DNA from: Aureimonas sp. AU4
GTDB taxonomy: Bacteria; Pseudomonadota; Alphaproteobacteria; Rhizobiales; Rhizobiaceae
Assembly: GCF_001463765.1 (NCBI RefSeq)
Contig: NZ_BBWK01000019.1
Location: forward strand, 1-61,888
Reading direction: 5' to 3'
DNA length: 61,888 bases
Numbering within the stretch: the stretch's first letter is position 1; each line of letters begins with the position of its first letter. This document shows positions 53,071-61,888 of this stretch, piece after piece. The notes beneath the pieces are model-generated. The model ran no database searches, was not told the DNA's origin, and saw only the letters and a list, made by a program, of their open reading frames with translations. The position numbers and the translations under genes were made by a program.

Positions 53071-54357
53071 ATGACACGATTGATCGATCGACGCAGCATC
53101 CTGAAATCCAGCCTGGCGCTGGGCGCCGGCCTCGCCACGGGGGGCCTGGCCCGTCCGGCGCTCGCGCAGAGCCGCGAGATGACGTTCGCGGTCTGGGGCA
53201 GCGACGCCGAGGTCGCAGCCTACAATGCGGTGATCGCAAAATATCAGGCCGCCAATCCCGGCACGACGATCCGCCTCGACGTCATGCCCTTCGCCCAGTT
53301 CTACCAGCAGGTCGACACGCGGCTCGCCGGTCGCCAGGCCCCCGACCTCTTCCGCGTCACCTACCAGCAGGTCGGCCGCTACGCCTCCGGCAAGGCCGCC
53401 GTGGACCTCAGCCCCTATCTGGAGGCCAACACGGGCGAGTCCTTCACGCCCGCGGTCTGGAGCGCGGTCTCGGTGAACGGCGCGCACTTCGCGCTGCCTC
53501 ACCACACCGATACGTTCGCGCTCTACTACAATGCGGACATGCTGGATCAGGCGGGCATCGCGCTGCCGACGTCGCTGGACGACGCCTGGACCTGGGAACG
53601 GTTCATCGAGAACGCCAAGGCGCTGAAGGAGAAGCAGCTCGGCTCCTACCCCTTCGCCATGAGCTGGCAGAACGGCGCGGTGCACCGCTGGCTGGTCTAT
53701 CTCTACCAGCACGGCGGCAAGCTCCTGAGCGACGACCTCTCGGCCTCCGCGATCCAGGAGCCCGCGGGCATCGAGACGATCCGCTGGACGCAGAGCTGGT
53801 TCCAGGACGGGCTCGTGCCGCCCTCGACCTCGCTCAAGAGCTCGGAGCGCATCCAGAACCTCTTCGTGAACGGCACCATCCCGATGATGCTGAACGGAAA
53901 CTGGCAGATCCCCTTCGTCCAGGCGCAGGCGAGCCGCTTCAAGTGGGGCGTCACGTATCTGCCGCGCGACAAGGCGATGGCGGACGATCTCGGCGGAACC
54001 TGCGTCGCGGTCTCGCGCGACGCCAAGGACCCGGCGGCGGCGGCGGCCTTCCTGCGCTTTCTGACCGACGAGGCGAACATGCGCGACTTCGTCAACGAGG
54101 CGCAGTTCCTGCCCGTGCGCCGCCAGCTGGTGGATGCGGGCATCGACTACAAGCTGCGCCCCGACGAGATGCGCGTCTTCGTGGAGATGACGAAGACCAT
54201 CCCCGAGCACCTCGTGCGCACCGTCACGCTGCCGACCTGGGGGCGCTTCAACCCGCGCTTTGCCGATCAGCTCGACCTTGCCTTCACGTCGGGCCAGTCG
54301 CCCGAACAAACGGCCGAGACCATCGCGGCCGACGCAGGCCGCATCCTCGTCGCCTGA
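53071..54357 (+). CDS. sugar ABC transporter substrate-binding protein (CUT1, Tat-type signal)
   Basis: 428 residues. The N-terminus MTRLIDRRSILKSSLALGAGLATGGLARPALA has a twin-arginine-like RRSILK motif, so export may be by Tat. The mature protein is an SBP_bac family-1 protein: EMTFAVWGSDAEVAAYNAVIAKYQAANPGTTIRLDVMP, FRVTYQQVGRYASGKAAVDLSPYL, ALYYNADMLDQAGI, MLNGNWQIPFVQA and WGRFNPRFADQLDLAFTSG. The GH4 alpha-galactosidase two permease genes later suggests melibiose/raffinose-type galactosides. Its GGGAGGA ribosome site lies 8 bp before the ATG. Confidence 0.88.
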   Translation: MTRLIDRRSILKSSLALGAGLATGGLARPALAQSREMTFAVWGSDAEVAAYNAVIAKYQAANPGTTIRLDVMPFAQFYQQVDTRLAGRQAPDLFRVTYQQVGRYASGKAAVDLSPYLEANTGESFTPAVWSAVSVNGAHFALPHHTDTFALYYNADMLDQAGIALPTSLDDAWTWERFIENAKALKEKQLGSYPFAMSWQNGAVHRWLVYLYQHGGKLLSDDLSASAIQEPAGIETIRWTQSWFQDGLVPPSTSLKSSERIQNLFVNGTIPMMLNGNWQIPFVQAQASRFKWGVTYLPRDKAMADDLGGTCVAVSRDAKDPAAAAAFLRFLTDEANMRDFVNEAQFLPVRRQLVDAGIDYKLRPDEMRVFVEMTKTIPEHLVRTVTLPTWGRFNPRFADQLDLAFTSGQSPEQTAETIAADAGRILVA

Positions 54358-54401
54358 TCCCAAGAGCCGTCCGCGCAAACGACCGGAGGAAGGACCGCTC
54401 C

Positions 54402-55343
54402 ATGACGCAAGCCACGACACTCGACATGGAGCGGGCCGGAACCCGCACCACCGGACGCCAAGGCGTCCGGTGGCAACGCTTCAAGGCGCGCGCGACGCCT
54501 TACGTCTTCATCGCGCCGAACCTCGTCCTGTTCAGCGTCTTCATCTTCTTTCCGCTGTTCTACGCCTTCTTCATCAGCTTCCACGAGTGGTCGCTGATCG
54601 ACACGCCGCTCTACACCGGCACCGAGAACTACGAGCGCCTCCTGAGCGACCGGCAGTTCTGGCAGGCGCTCGGCAACACGGTGCTCTACTCGCTCGCCAC
54701 CGTGCCGACGAGCCTTGCGATCGGCCTGGGCGTCGCAATCGGGCTCAACCGCGAGCTGTTCGCCCGGACGCTCCTGCGCAGCGCCTTCTTCCTGCCCGTG
54801 GTGATTTCCAGCGTCGCGACCGCCGTGATCGCGGCGTGGCTGTTCAACGACAACTACGGCGTCATCAACGCCATCCTCGGCCATCTCGGCATCCGCCCCG
54901 TCGCCTGGCTCTCCACCACGCAATGGGCCCTGCCCTCGATCATCATCACCACGCTGTGGACGCGCATCGGCTTCTGCATGGTGGTGTATCTCGCGGCTCT
55001 CCAGTCGATCTCGCCCAGCTACTACGAGGCAGCCCGCATCGACGGCGCGACGCGCTGGCAGCAGTTCCGCTACGTCACGTGGCCGCTCCTGCGCCCGACC
55101 ACGTTCCTGCTCCTGATCCTCAACGTCATCCATTCCTTCCAGGTCTTCGACCTGATCTTCGTGATGACCGGCGGTGGACCGGGCTTCTCCACGACGATGC
55201 TCGTCCAGTACATCTACCAGGCCGCCTTCGTGACCTCGGAGATGGGCTACGCCAGCGCCATGGGTGTCGTGCTCTTCGCCCTCGTGCTCGTCTTCACGCT
55301 GATCCAGTGGCGCGTGAACCGCCGCACCGAGCAGTTCATCTGA
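54402..55343 (+). CDS. sugar ABC transporter permease (MalF-type)
   Basis: ATG at 54402 with GGAGGAAGG upstream gives 313 residues, six hydrophobic helices. The cytoplasmic EAA loop is YYEAARIDGATRWQQFRYVTWPLLRPTTFLLLI. Other CUT1 signs are ATPYVFIAPNLVLFSVFIFFPLFYAFFISFHEW and FDLIFVMTGGGPGFSTTMLVQYIYQAAF. It forms the channel with the MalG-type protein that starts 10 bp downstream. Confidence 0.92.
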   Translation: MTQATTLDMERAGTRTTGRQGVRWQRFKARATPYVFIAPNLVLFSVFIFFPLFYAFFISFHEWSLIDTPLYTGTENYERLLSDRQFWQALGNTVLYSLATVPTSLAIGLGVAIGLNRELFARTLLRSAFFLPVVISSVATAVIAAWLFNDNYGVINAILGHLGIRPVAWLSTTQWALPSIIITTLWTRIGFCMVVYLAALQSISPSYYEAARIDGATRWQQFRYVTWPLLRPTTFLLLILNVIHSFQVFDLIFVMTGGGPGFSTTMLVQYIYQAAFVTSEMGYASAMGVVLFALVLVFTLIQWRVNRRTEQFI

Positions 55344-55353
55344 GGAGCGCCCC

Positions 55354-56196
55354 ATGATCGTCTCGAACGCAAGTCCGCTCACGCGCCGCGCCGAGCGCTT
55401 CGGCCTCTGGCTCCTGCTCGCGGCCGGCGCCCTCGTCATGCTCTTCCCGGTCTACTGGATGTTCGCGACCGCGATCCGTCCGGCCGACGAGATCTTCTCG
55501 GGCGAAACGAGCTTGGCTCCCACCGGCTGGGTCTGGGTGAACTTCCGCGCCGCCCTCGACGCCATGCCCTTCCTCCACTGGGCCTGGAACTCCACGGTGA
55601 TCGCGGTGGTCGCCGTCGCCATCACGGTGAGCCTCAATCTCCTGTGCGGCTACGCCTTTGCGAAGTTCCGCTTCGCAGGCCGCGACCTCCTCTTCATCGC
55701 GGTGATCAGCGCGCTGATGATCCCGATCCAGGTCATCATCGTCCCGCTCTTCCTGCTTCTCGCCGACATCAACCTCCTGAACAGCTACTGGGGCGTGATC
55801 CTGCCGCGCGCGGCCGAGGCCTTCGGCATCTTCATGGTGCGCCAGTTCATGCTGGGCATTCCGGACGAGCTTCTGGAGGCGGCGCGCCTCGACGGGGCGA
55901 CCGAGTTCCAGATCTTTCGCCGCATCGTCCTGCCGCTGTCGAAGCCGATCATCGCGGTCCTGATCATCTTCACCTTCATGTGGCGCTGGAACGACTTCGT
56001 CCTGCCGCTGATCGTCCTGACCGACCAGGACATGTACACGGTGCAGCTCGGGCTGAACCTCCTGAAGGGTCAGTACAACGTCGAGTGGACGAGCATCATG
56101 TCGATCGCCCTCCTCTCTCTCGTGCCCATGCTCGTGATCTTCGCCTTCTTCCAGCGCCAGCTCATCCAAGGCATCGCCGGCACCGGCCTGAAATAA
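55354..56196 (+). CDS. sugar ABC transporter permease (MalG-type)
   Basis: 280 residues, six hydrophobic helices. The EAA loop is LLEAARLDGATEFQIFRRIVLPLSKPIIAVLIIFTFMWRWNDFVLPLIVL. The N-terminus ALVMLFPVYWMFATAIRPADEIF is typical of MalG/LacG proteins. It works with the MalF-type partner and the ATPase at 57,614. GH4 alpha-galactosidase follows 30 bp later. Confidence 0.92.
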   Translation: MIVSNASPLTRRAERFGLWLLLAAGALVMLFPVYWMFATAIRPADEIFSGETSLAPTGWVWVNFRAALDAMPFLHWAWNSTVIAVVAVAITVSLNLLCGYAFAKFRFAGRDLLFIAVISALMIPIQVIIVPLFLLLADINLLNSYWGVILPRAAEAFGIFMVRQFMLGIPDELLEAARLDGATEFQIFRRIVLPLSKPIIAVLIIFTFMWRWNDFVLPLIVLTDQDMYTVQLGLNLLKGQYNVEWTSIMSIALLSLVPMLVIFAFFQRQLIQGIAGTGLK

Positions 56197-56226
56197 TCCT
56201 CAGCATCGCATACGAAGGAAAATCCC

Positions 56227-57543
56227 ATGTTCAAGGTCACCATGATCGGCGCGGGCAGCGTCGTGTTCGTCAAGAACCTCCTCACCGACATCCTCGACTT
56301 CGACCAGCTGCGCGAGGTCACGATCTCGCTTCACGACATCGATGCCGAGCGCCTCGAGACCGCCGGCATGATGGCGCGCTGGACCGCAGCGCAGTTCAAG
56401 GCGAACCCGGTGATCGAACTCCACGCCGACCGGCGCGCGGCGCTGGAAGGCGCCGACTTCGTGATCAACATGGTCCAGATCGGCATGCACGAGGCGACGC
56501 TGATCGACTTCGACATCCCCCGCAAGTACGGGCTGAAGCAGACCATCGCCGACACGCTCGGCATCGGCGGCATCTTCCGGGGCCTGCGCACCATCCCCTT
56601 CATGACGGCGCTCGTCGCCGACATGCGCGAGCTCTGCCCGGACGCGCTGCTGCTCAACTATACCAACCCGATGAGCATCCTGACGCAGGCCGTCTACGAG
56701 GCCTATCCCGAGCAGAAGGTCGTCGGACTCTGCCACAACATCCAGAACACGGCCAAGGAGCTGTCGACCTATCTCGGCGTGCCGGTGGAGAGCCTGTCCT
56801 ACGACTGCGCCGGGGTGAACCACATGTGCTGGTTCATGAAGCTGCGCATCGGTGACGAGGACGCCTATCCCCGCCTGTGGGAGGCCTCGCGCGATCCCGA
56901 GATCGTGGCCAAGGACAAGGTGCGCTTCGAGCTGATGCGCGTCTTCGGGCGGTTCATCTCGGAATCCTCCGAGCACAACGCCGAGTACACGCCCCACTTC
57001 CTGCGCTCCGACAAGGAGATCGCGGACTACGACGTGCCCGTGGACGAGTACGTGCGCCGCTCCGAGCGCAACCTGCGCCGCTACGCCGAGACGCGGCGCA
57101 AGCTGCTCGCCAGCGAGGCCTTCCCGATCGAGCGCTCGGTCGAGTACGGCTCGCTGATCATCCACGCCATGGTGACGGGCGAGGCGCGCGTGATCTACGG
57201 CAACGTGCGCAACACGGGCCTCATCACCAACCTGCCCGAGAACGCCTGCGTCGAGGTGCCGATCCTCGTCGACCGCAACGGCCTGCGCCCGGTGCATGTC
57301 GGCGAGCTGCCGCCCGAGCTCGCCGGCTACTGCGCGCCGCACGTCTTCGTGCAGGACCTCACGGTCAAGGCGGCGCTGGAGGGCGATGCCGAGCGCGTCC
57401 ACCGCGCGGCCGTCCTCGACCGCAACACCGCGAGCGTCCTGTCGATCCGCGACATCCGCTCCATGGTGGACGAGATGATCGAGGCGCACGGCGACGCGAT
57501 GCCCGCCGGCATCGCCCGCAAGCGCCGCGCCGCGGCGGCCTGA
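56227..57543 (+). CDS. melA: alpha-galactosidase, glycoside hydrolase family 4 (MelA-like)
   Basis: 438 residues. The GH4 NAD-binding N-terminus is [54 protein letters not shown] (the Cys and His metal ligands), [14 protein letters not shown] (second His) and the C-terminal block ([44 protein letters not shown]) match MelA. GH4 enzymes cleave alpha-galactosides by an NAD+-dependent redox elimination with a divalent metal. No signal peptide is present, so it acts on sugar imported by the flanking ABC system. A GC-rich hairpin follows. Confidence 0.92.
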   Translation: MFKVTMIGAGSVVFVKNLLTDILDFDQLREVTISLHDIDAERLETAGMMARWTAAQFKANPVIELHADRRAALEGADFVINMVQIGMHEATLIDFDIPRKYGLKQTIADTLGIGGIFRGLRTIPFMTALVADMRELCPDALLLNYTNPMSILTQAVYEAYPEQKVVGLCHNIQNTAKELSTYLGVPVESLSYDCAGVNHMCWFMKLRIGDEDAYPRLWEASRDPEIVAKDKVRFELMRVFGRFISESSEHNAEYTPHFLRSDKEIADYDVPVDEYVRRSERNLRRYAETRRKLLASEAFPIERSVEYGSLIIHAMVTGEARVIYGNVRNTGLITNLPENACVEVPILVDRNGLRPVHVGELPPELAGYCAPHVFVQDLTVKAALEGDAERVHRAAVLDRNTASVLSIRDIRSMVDEMIEAHGDAMPAGIARKRRAAAA

Positions 57544-57557
57544 GACGCCTGGCAGAT

Positions 57558-57583
57558 CCGGGCCGCCGCGACCGGCGGCCCGG
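57558..57583 (+). other. intra-operon hairpin
   Basis: Perfect 11-bp arms CCGGGCCGCCG / CGGCGGCCCGG with a CGAC loop, between melA and the ATPase gene. It probably tunes the relative expression of the ATPase or protects the upstream mRNA. Confidence 0.6.
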
Positions 57584-57613
57584 CACGATGATCCAACGGG
57601 AGGAGAAACCAGC

Positions 57614-58744
<1,131 letters not shown>

Positions 58745-59620
58745 CGCAGAGCGCGGCGATCGACAGGAGGTAGGGCATCATCAGGAAGAGCTGGTAGGGC
58801 ACGGCCTTGCCGATCACGGTCTGGAGCCGGAGCTGGTAGGCGTCGAACAGGGCGAAGAGCAGCGCGCCGACGACGGCCCGCCCCGGCCGCCACGCCGCGA
58901 AGACCACAAGCGCGATGGCGATCCAGCCGCGTCCCTGCACCATGGTCGGAAAGAAGCTGTTGAAGGCGGATAGCGTCAGGAACGCGCCGCCCATGCCCAT
59001 CAGGGCGCTGCCCGCCACCACGGCGCCGATCCGAATTGCCACCGGGTCCAGCCCCTGCGCCTCCGCGGCATGCGGGTTCTCGCCGGTCAGGCGGATCGCA
59101 AGGCCGAGCGGCGTGCGCCCGAGGATCCAGGCGAGCAGCAGAGCCAGCGCCAGCGCCAGGTAGGTGGGCGTCGTCTGCGAGAAGAGCGCGGGCCCGACGA
59201 AGGGCAGGTCCGACAGGCCGGGCACCGCGACCGGCTGGAAGGGCTCGATCGTGGGCGGCGTCGACTGGAGCGGCACGACGAGGCGGAAGACGTAGTAGCT
59301 GAGGCTGGAGGCGAACAGCGTGATGCCGAGGCCGGTGACGTGCTGCGACAGGCCGAGCGGCACGGTCATGAGCGCGTGAAGGAGTCCGAAGGCGGCGCCC
59401 GACAGGGCGGCGGCGAGAAAGCCGACCCAAAGGTCCGCCCCGTTGAAGACCGCGAGCCAGCCCGCCATCGCCCCGAAGGTCATGATCCCCTCGATGCCGA
59501 GGTTGAGGACGCCCGCCCGCTCGCACAGAAGCGCGCCGAGGGTCGCGAAGACGAGCGGCGTCGCGATGCGCAACACCGCCGCCCAGAGACCCGCGGAGGC
59601 GAGGATGTCGAGAGAAGCGC

Positions 59621-60679
59621 TCACCTGAGGCGGACCCGGAAGTTGACGAGAAGAAGGGCGACGAGCATGGCGAGGAGCGACAGCGACACGGTGACGTCGG
59701 CGATGAAGCTCGGCACGCCGAGCGCCCGGCTCATGGAATCGGCGCCGACGAACATGGCCGCAGCAAACAGCGCCGCGGCCACGGCGCCGAGCGGCTGGAG
59801 GTTGGCGAGCATGGCGACGACGATGCCGCTGTAGCCGTAGCCGGGCGAAAGGTCCGTGGTGACGTAGCGGCGCACGCCCGTCACCTCGACCGCGCCGGCC
59901 AGCCCCGCGAGCCCGCCCGACACGAGCGCGGCCAGGAGAAGCGTGCGCACGAGCGGCACGCCGGCAAAGCGCGCGGCGCCCGGGTTGAGACCGGCGGCCC
60001 GCACCTCCAGCCCGAACACGGTGCGGCTCATCACGACGTGGACGAGCATCGCCGCCCCGACCGCCAGCGCGAGGCCGAAGTGAAGGCGCGAGCGGGCAAG
60101 CAGCTTCGGCAGCATGGCATCGGAGACGACCGGCACCGACTGCGGCCAGCCGAAGGCCATGGGATCGCGCAACGGCCCCTCGATCATCATCGAGACGAAG
60201 AGGATCACGACGAAGTTGAGAAGAAGCGTCGTCACGACCTCGTCAACGCCGAAGCGCAGGCGCAGGAGGAGCGGGCCGATCAGGAGCAGGGCGCCGGCCA
60301 GCGCCCCGGCCAACATCAGCGCGGGGATCAGGGCGGGCGCCGGAAGCCCCGCGAGGAGACCGCTGCCCGAGCCCAGCGCGGCCACCACCAGCGCGCCGGC
60401 ATAGAGCTGGCCTTCCGCGCCGATGTTCCAGATGCGCGCGCGAAACGCCACCGCGACGGCGAGGCCCGTCAGGATCAGCGGGGCGGCGCGCGTCAGCGTC
60501 TCGGTCGCGGCGAGGCGCGAGCCGAAGGCGCCGAGCGCGATGCGCCGGTAGGCGTCGAGAACCGGCGCGCCCGCCAGCGCCAGAAGCACGCCGGACAGGG
60601 CCAGCGCCACCGCCACCGCACCGAGCGGGGCGAGAAGGAGGAACAGGACGGGTCGATGCTCGCGGCGTTCGATGCGCAT
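59621..60679 (-). CDS. ABC transporter permease, nucleoside-type (YufP-like)
   Basis: ATG at 60679 (ATGA overlap with the ATPase stop) gives 352 residues; a start six codons earlier is possible but less likely. Family blocks: LTRAAPLILTGLAVAVAFRARIWNIGAEGQLYAGAL, RLRFGVDEVVTTLLLNFVVILFVSMMIEGPLRDP, GLEVRAAGLNPGAARFAGVP, LSGGLAGLAGAVEVTGV-like (here VSGGLAGLAGAVEVTGVRRYVTTDLSPGYGYSGIVVAMLANLQPLG). It forms a heterodimeric channel with the other permease. Confidence 0.88.
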   Translation of the reverse strand: MRIERREHRPVLFLLLAPLGAVAVALALSGVLLALAGAPVLDAYRRIALGAFGSRLAATETLTRAAPLILTGLAVAVAFRARIWNIGAEGQLYAGALVVAALGSGSGLLAGLPAPALIPALMLAGALAGALLLIGPLLLRLRFGVDEVVTTLLLNFVVILFVSMMIEGPLRDPMAFGWPQSVPVVSDAMLPKLLARSRLHFGLALAVGAAMLVHVVMSRTVFGLEVRAAGLNPGAARFAGVPLVRTLLLAALVSGGLAGLAGAVEVTGVRRYVTTDLSPGYGYSGIVVAMLANLQPLGAVAAALFAAAMFVGADSMSRALGVPSFIADVTVSLSLLAMLVALLLVNFRVRLR

Positions 60680-61888
60680 CAGGCCGCGTGCTCCCATTCA
60701 CCGGCCATCATCAGGCCGAGCGCGCGCGCGTCGAGTTTCTCCGCCGGGACGCTGGGTCCCAAACGTCCCTTGTGGATCGCCTGGACGCGGTCGGACAGCG
60801 CCAGCACCTCGTCGAGATCCTCGGAGATGAGGATCACGGCGGCGCCCTGCCGGCGCGCCTCCAGGATCTCGCCGTGGACGGCGGCGATCGCGCCCTCGTC
60901 GAGGCCGCGCGTCGGCTGGGCGGCGACGAGTAGGCGCGGCACCCGGTCGAGGTTCCGGCCGAAGATGAGCTTCTGCATGTTGCCGCCCGAAAGGAGGCGC
61001 GTGCGGCTGTCGGGCGTGCCGCCGCGCAGGTCGAAGCGCCGGATCAGGTCTTGCGCGAAGCGCCGGGCAGCGCCCCGCCGCACGAAGCCGAGGCGCGAGA
61101 AGCGTGGCTCGCGCACGCGCTCCAGCACGGCGTTCTCCCAGATCGGCAGGTCGCCCACCGCCCCGTCCGCGTTGCGGTCCTCCGGGATGCGGCCGACGCC
61201 GGCCTCCACCAGCGCGCGGGCCCCGAGCCGTCCGGCGTCCTGCCCGAGGATGCGCAAGGTGCCGCGATCGGGCGCCGCCAGCCCCGACAGAAGGCGGGCG
61301 AGCGCCGCCTGCCCGTTGCCGGAGACGCCGATGATGCCGAGCGTCTCACCGGAGCGGGCCTCGAAGGAGACGTCCGCCAAGCGGCGCACGCCGCCCAGCG
61401 TCAGGTCGACGCCGCTGGCCTGAGCGACGAGGTCGCCGACGTCCGCGCCCTCGCGCTTCGGGCGCGCGACGCGGCGCCCGACCATGAGTTCGGCAAGCTC
61501 GTCCTTGGTGGTCTCGGCCGCGCGCCGTTCGGCGACGACGCGGCCCGCCCGCAGCACCACGATGCGGTCGGCCGCGCCCAGGACCTCGCCGAGCTTGTGC
61601 GAGATGAAGATCAGCGACAGGCCCTCGGCGGCCATGCGGCGCAGCGTCGCGAAGAGCCGCTCGCCCTCGCCTTGCGTCAGAACGGCGGTCGGCTCGTCGA
61701 GGATCAGGACGCGCGCGTCGTTGTAGAGCCCTTTCAGGATCTCGACGCGCTGGCGCTCGCCGACCGAGAGGTCGGCGACGCGCGCGTCCGGGTCGACCGC
61801 GAGGCCGAAGCGCTCCGAGAGCTCCGCGAGCTTGCGGCGGGCGGCCCCGCGCGCCGAGCGCAGGGACACGAGCCGCTCGGTTCCCGCC
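60679..61888 (-). CDS. ABC transporter ATP-binding protein, nucleoside-type (cut by right window edge)
   Basis: The frame stays open to the right edge, giving about 402 visible residues; the N-terminus with the first Walker A is outside. Visible motifs: first signature VADLSVGERQRVEILKGL and Walker B VLILDEPTAVLTQ, H-loop FISHKLGEV; second domain GVSGNGQAALARLLSGL (degenerate Walker A without Lys), RIPEDRNADGAVGDLPIWENAVL, LLSGGNMQKLIFGRNLDRVPRLLVAAQPTRGLDEGA. This matches the double-domain ATPase of BmpA-type importers. It precedes the two permease genes with a 1-bp-type ATGA overlap. Confidence 0.9.
   Translation of the reverse strand, partial: AGTERLVSLRSARGAARRKLAELSERFGLAVDPDARVADLSVGERQRVEILKGLYNDARVLILDEPTAVLTQGEGERLFATLRRMAAEGLSLIFISHKLGEVLGAADRIVVLRAGRVVAERRAAETTKDELAELMVGRRVARPKREGADVGDLVAQASGVDLTLGGVRRLADVSFEARSGETLGIIGVSGNGQAALARLLSGLAAPDRGTLRILGQDAGRLGARALVEAGVGRIPEDRNADGAVGDLPIWENAVLERVREPRFSRLGFVRRGAARRFAQDLIRRFDLRGGTPDSRTRLLSGGNMQKLIFGRNLDRVPRLLVAAQPTRGLDEGAIAAVHGEILEARRQGAAVILISEDLDEVLALSDRVQAIHKGRLGPSVPAEKLDARALGLMMAGEWEHAA

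Overview
The window is about 62 kb of very GC-rich DNA (roughly 70% by eye) with dense, short-spaced operons on both strands. It carries no rRNA, tRNA, insertion sequence, phage gene or CRISPR array that I can see. The style (WbaP-type exopolysaccharide starter, GumC-like exporter, HWE-family histidine kinase, HVNR-type Crp/Fnr regulator, many sugar ABC operons with GntR, SorC and LacI regulators) fits an alphaproteobacterium, probably a Hyphomicrobiales soil or plant-surface organism. I cannot name a genus from sequence alone. REGION 1 (1-15,430): an exopolysaccharide (EPS) locus. A GumC/Wzc-like chain-length protein (cut by the left edge), a Wzy-like polymerase and a Wzx-like flippase overlap by 4 bp each. 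Facing them are UDP-glucose 6-dehydrogenase, the polyprenyl-phosphate sugar transferase that starts the repeat unit, and a close homologue of plant GDP-mannose 3,5-epimerase. Then come a right-handed beta-helix protein with a low-complexity linker and a type-I-secretion-like C-terminus, an AGE-family sugar epimerase, a Crp/Fnr regulator, a UDP-xylose synthase-like decarboxylase and an FAD oxidoreductase. Two perfect TTGAT-N4-ATCAA boxes precede the beta-helix gene and a near-perfect one precedes the UDP-xylose synthase gene, so part of the locus looks like a Crp/Fnr-type regulon. REGION 2 (15,430-25,400): signalling and small metabolism: a CHASE4-GGDEF diguanylate cyclase, ArsC, a GAF-PAS-GAF HWE kinase, an orphan 142-aa protein, a methyltransferase gene split by a C7 frameshift, SDR enzymes, an AtaL-like protein, and AraC and LysR regulators. 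REGION 3 (25,400-30,270): a polyol/hexose operon (transaldolase-like aldolase, sorbitol-type dehydrogenase, PfkB kinase) divergent from a SorC regulator across a perfect inverted-repeat operator; then a nucleoside deaminase and a GntR regulator. REGION 4 (30,270-36,780): AraFGH-type transporter, aldose 1-epimerase, galactonate dehydratase and SDR, which looks like oxidative D-galactose/L-arabinose catabolism. REGION 5 (36,780-41,620): a dCache chemoreceptor, then a TetR regulator divergent from RidA and D-amino-acid dehydrogenase genes across three palindromic operators. REGION 6 (41,628-51,640): a leftward deoxy-sugar operon (Fe-alcohol dehydrogenase, aldo/keto reductase, fuconolactonase-like hydrolase, SDR, four-gene ABC importer) that reads as oxidative L-fucose catabolism but lacks a dehydratase gene here; then a ~950-bp gene-poor gap and a CYTH-domain protein. 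REGION 7 (51,902-58,744): a LacI regulator with its operator overlapping its own start region, followed by a binding protein, two permeases, a GH4 alpha-galactosidase and an UgpC/MsmK-type ATPase, i.e. alpha-galactoside uptake and cleavage. REGION 8 (58,680-61,888): a BmpA-type (nucleoside-like) ABC importer with two permeases and an ATPase cut by the right edge. No glycosyltransferase other than the initiating one is present, so the rest of the EPS assembly genes must lie outside the window. The most interesting signals are the Crp/Fnr-box EPS module (GDP-L-galactose, UDP-xylose and a secreted beta-helix protein in one locus) and the several clean, readable operators.
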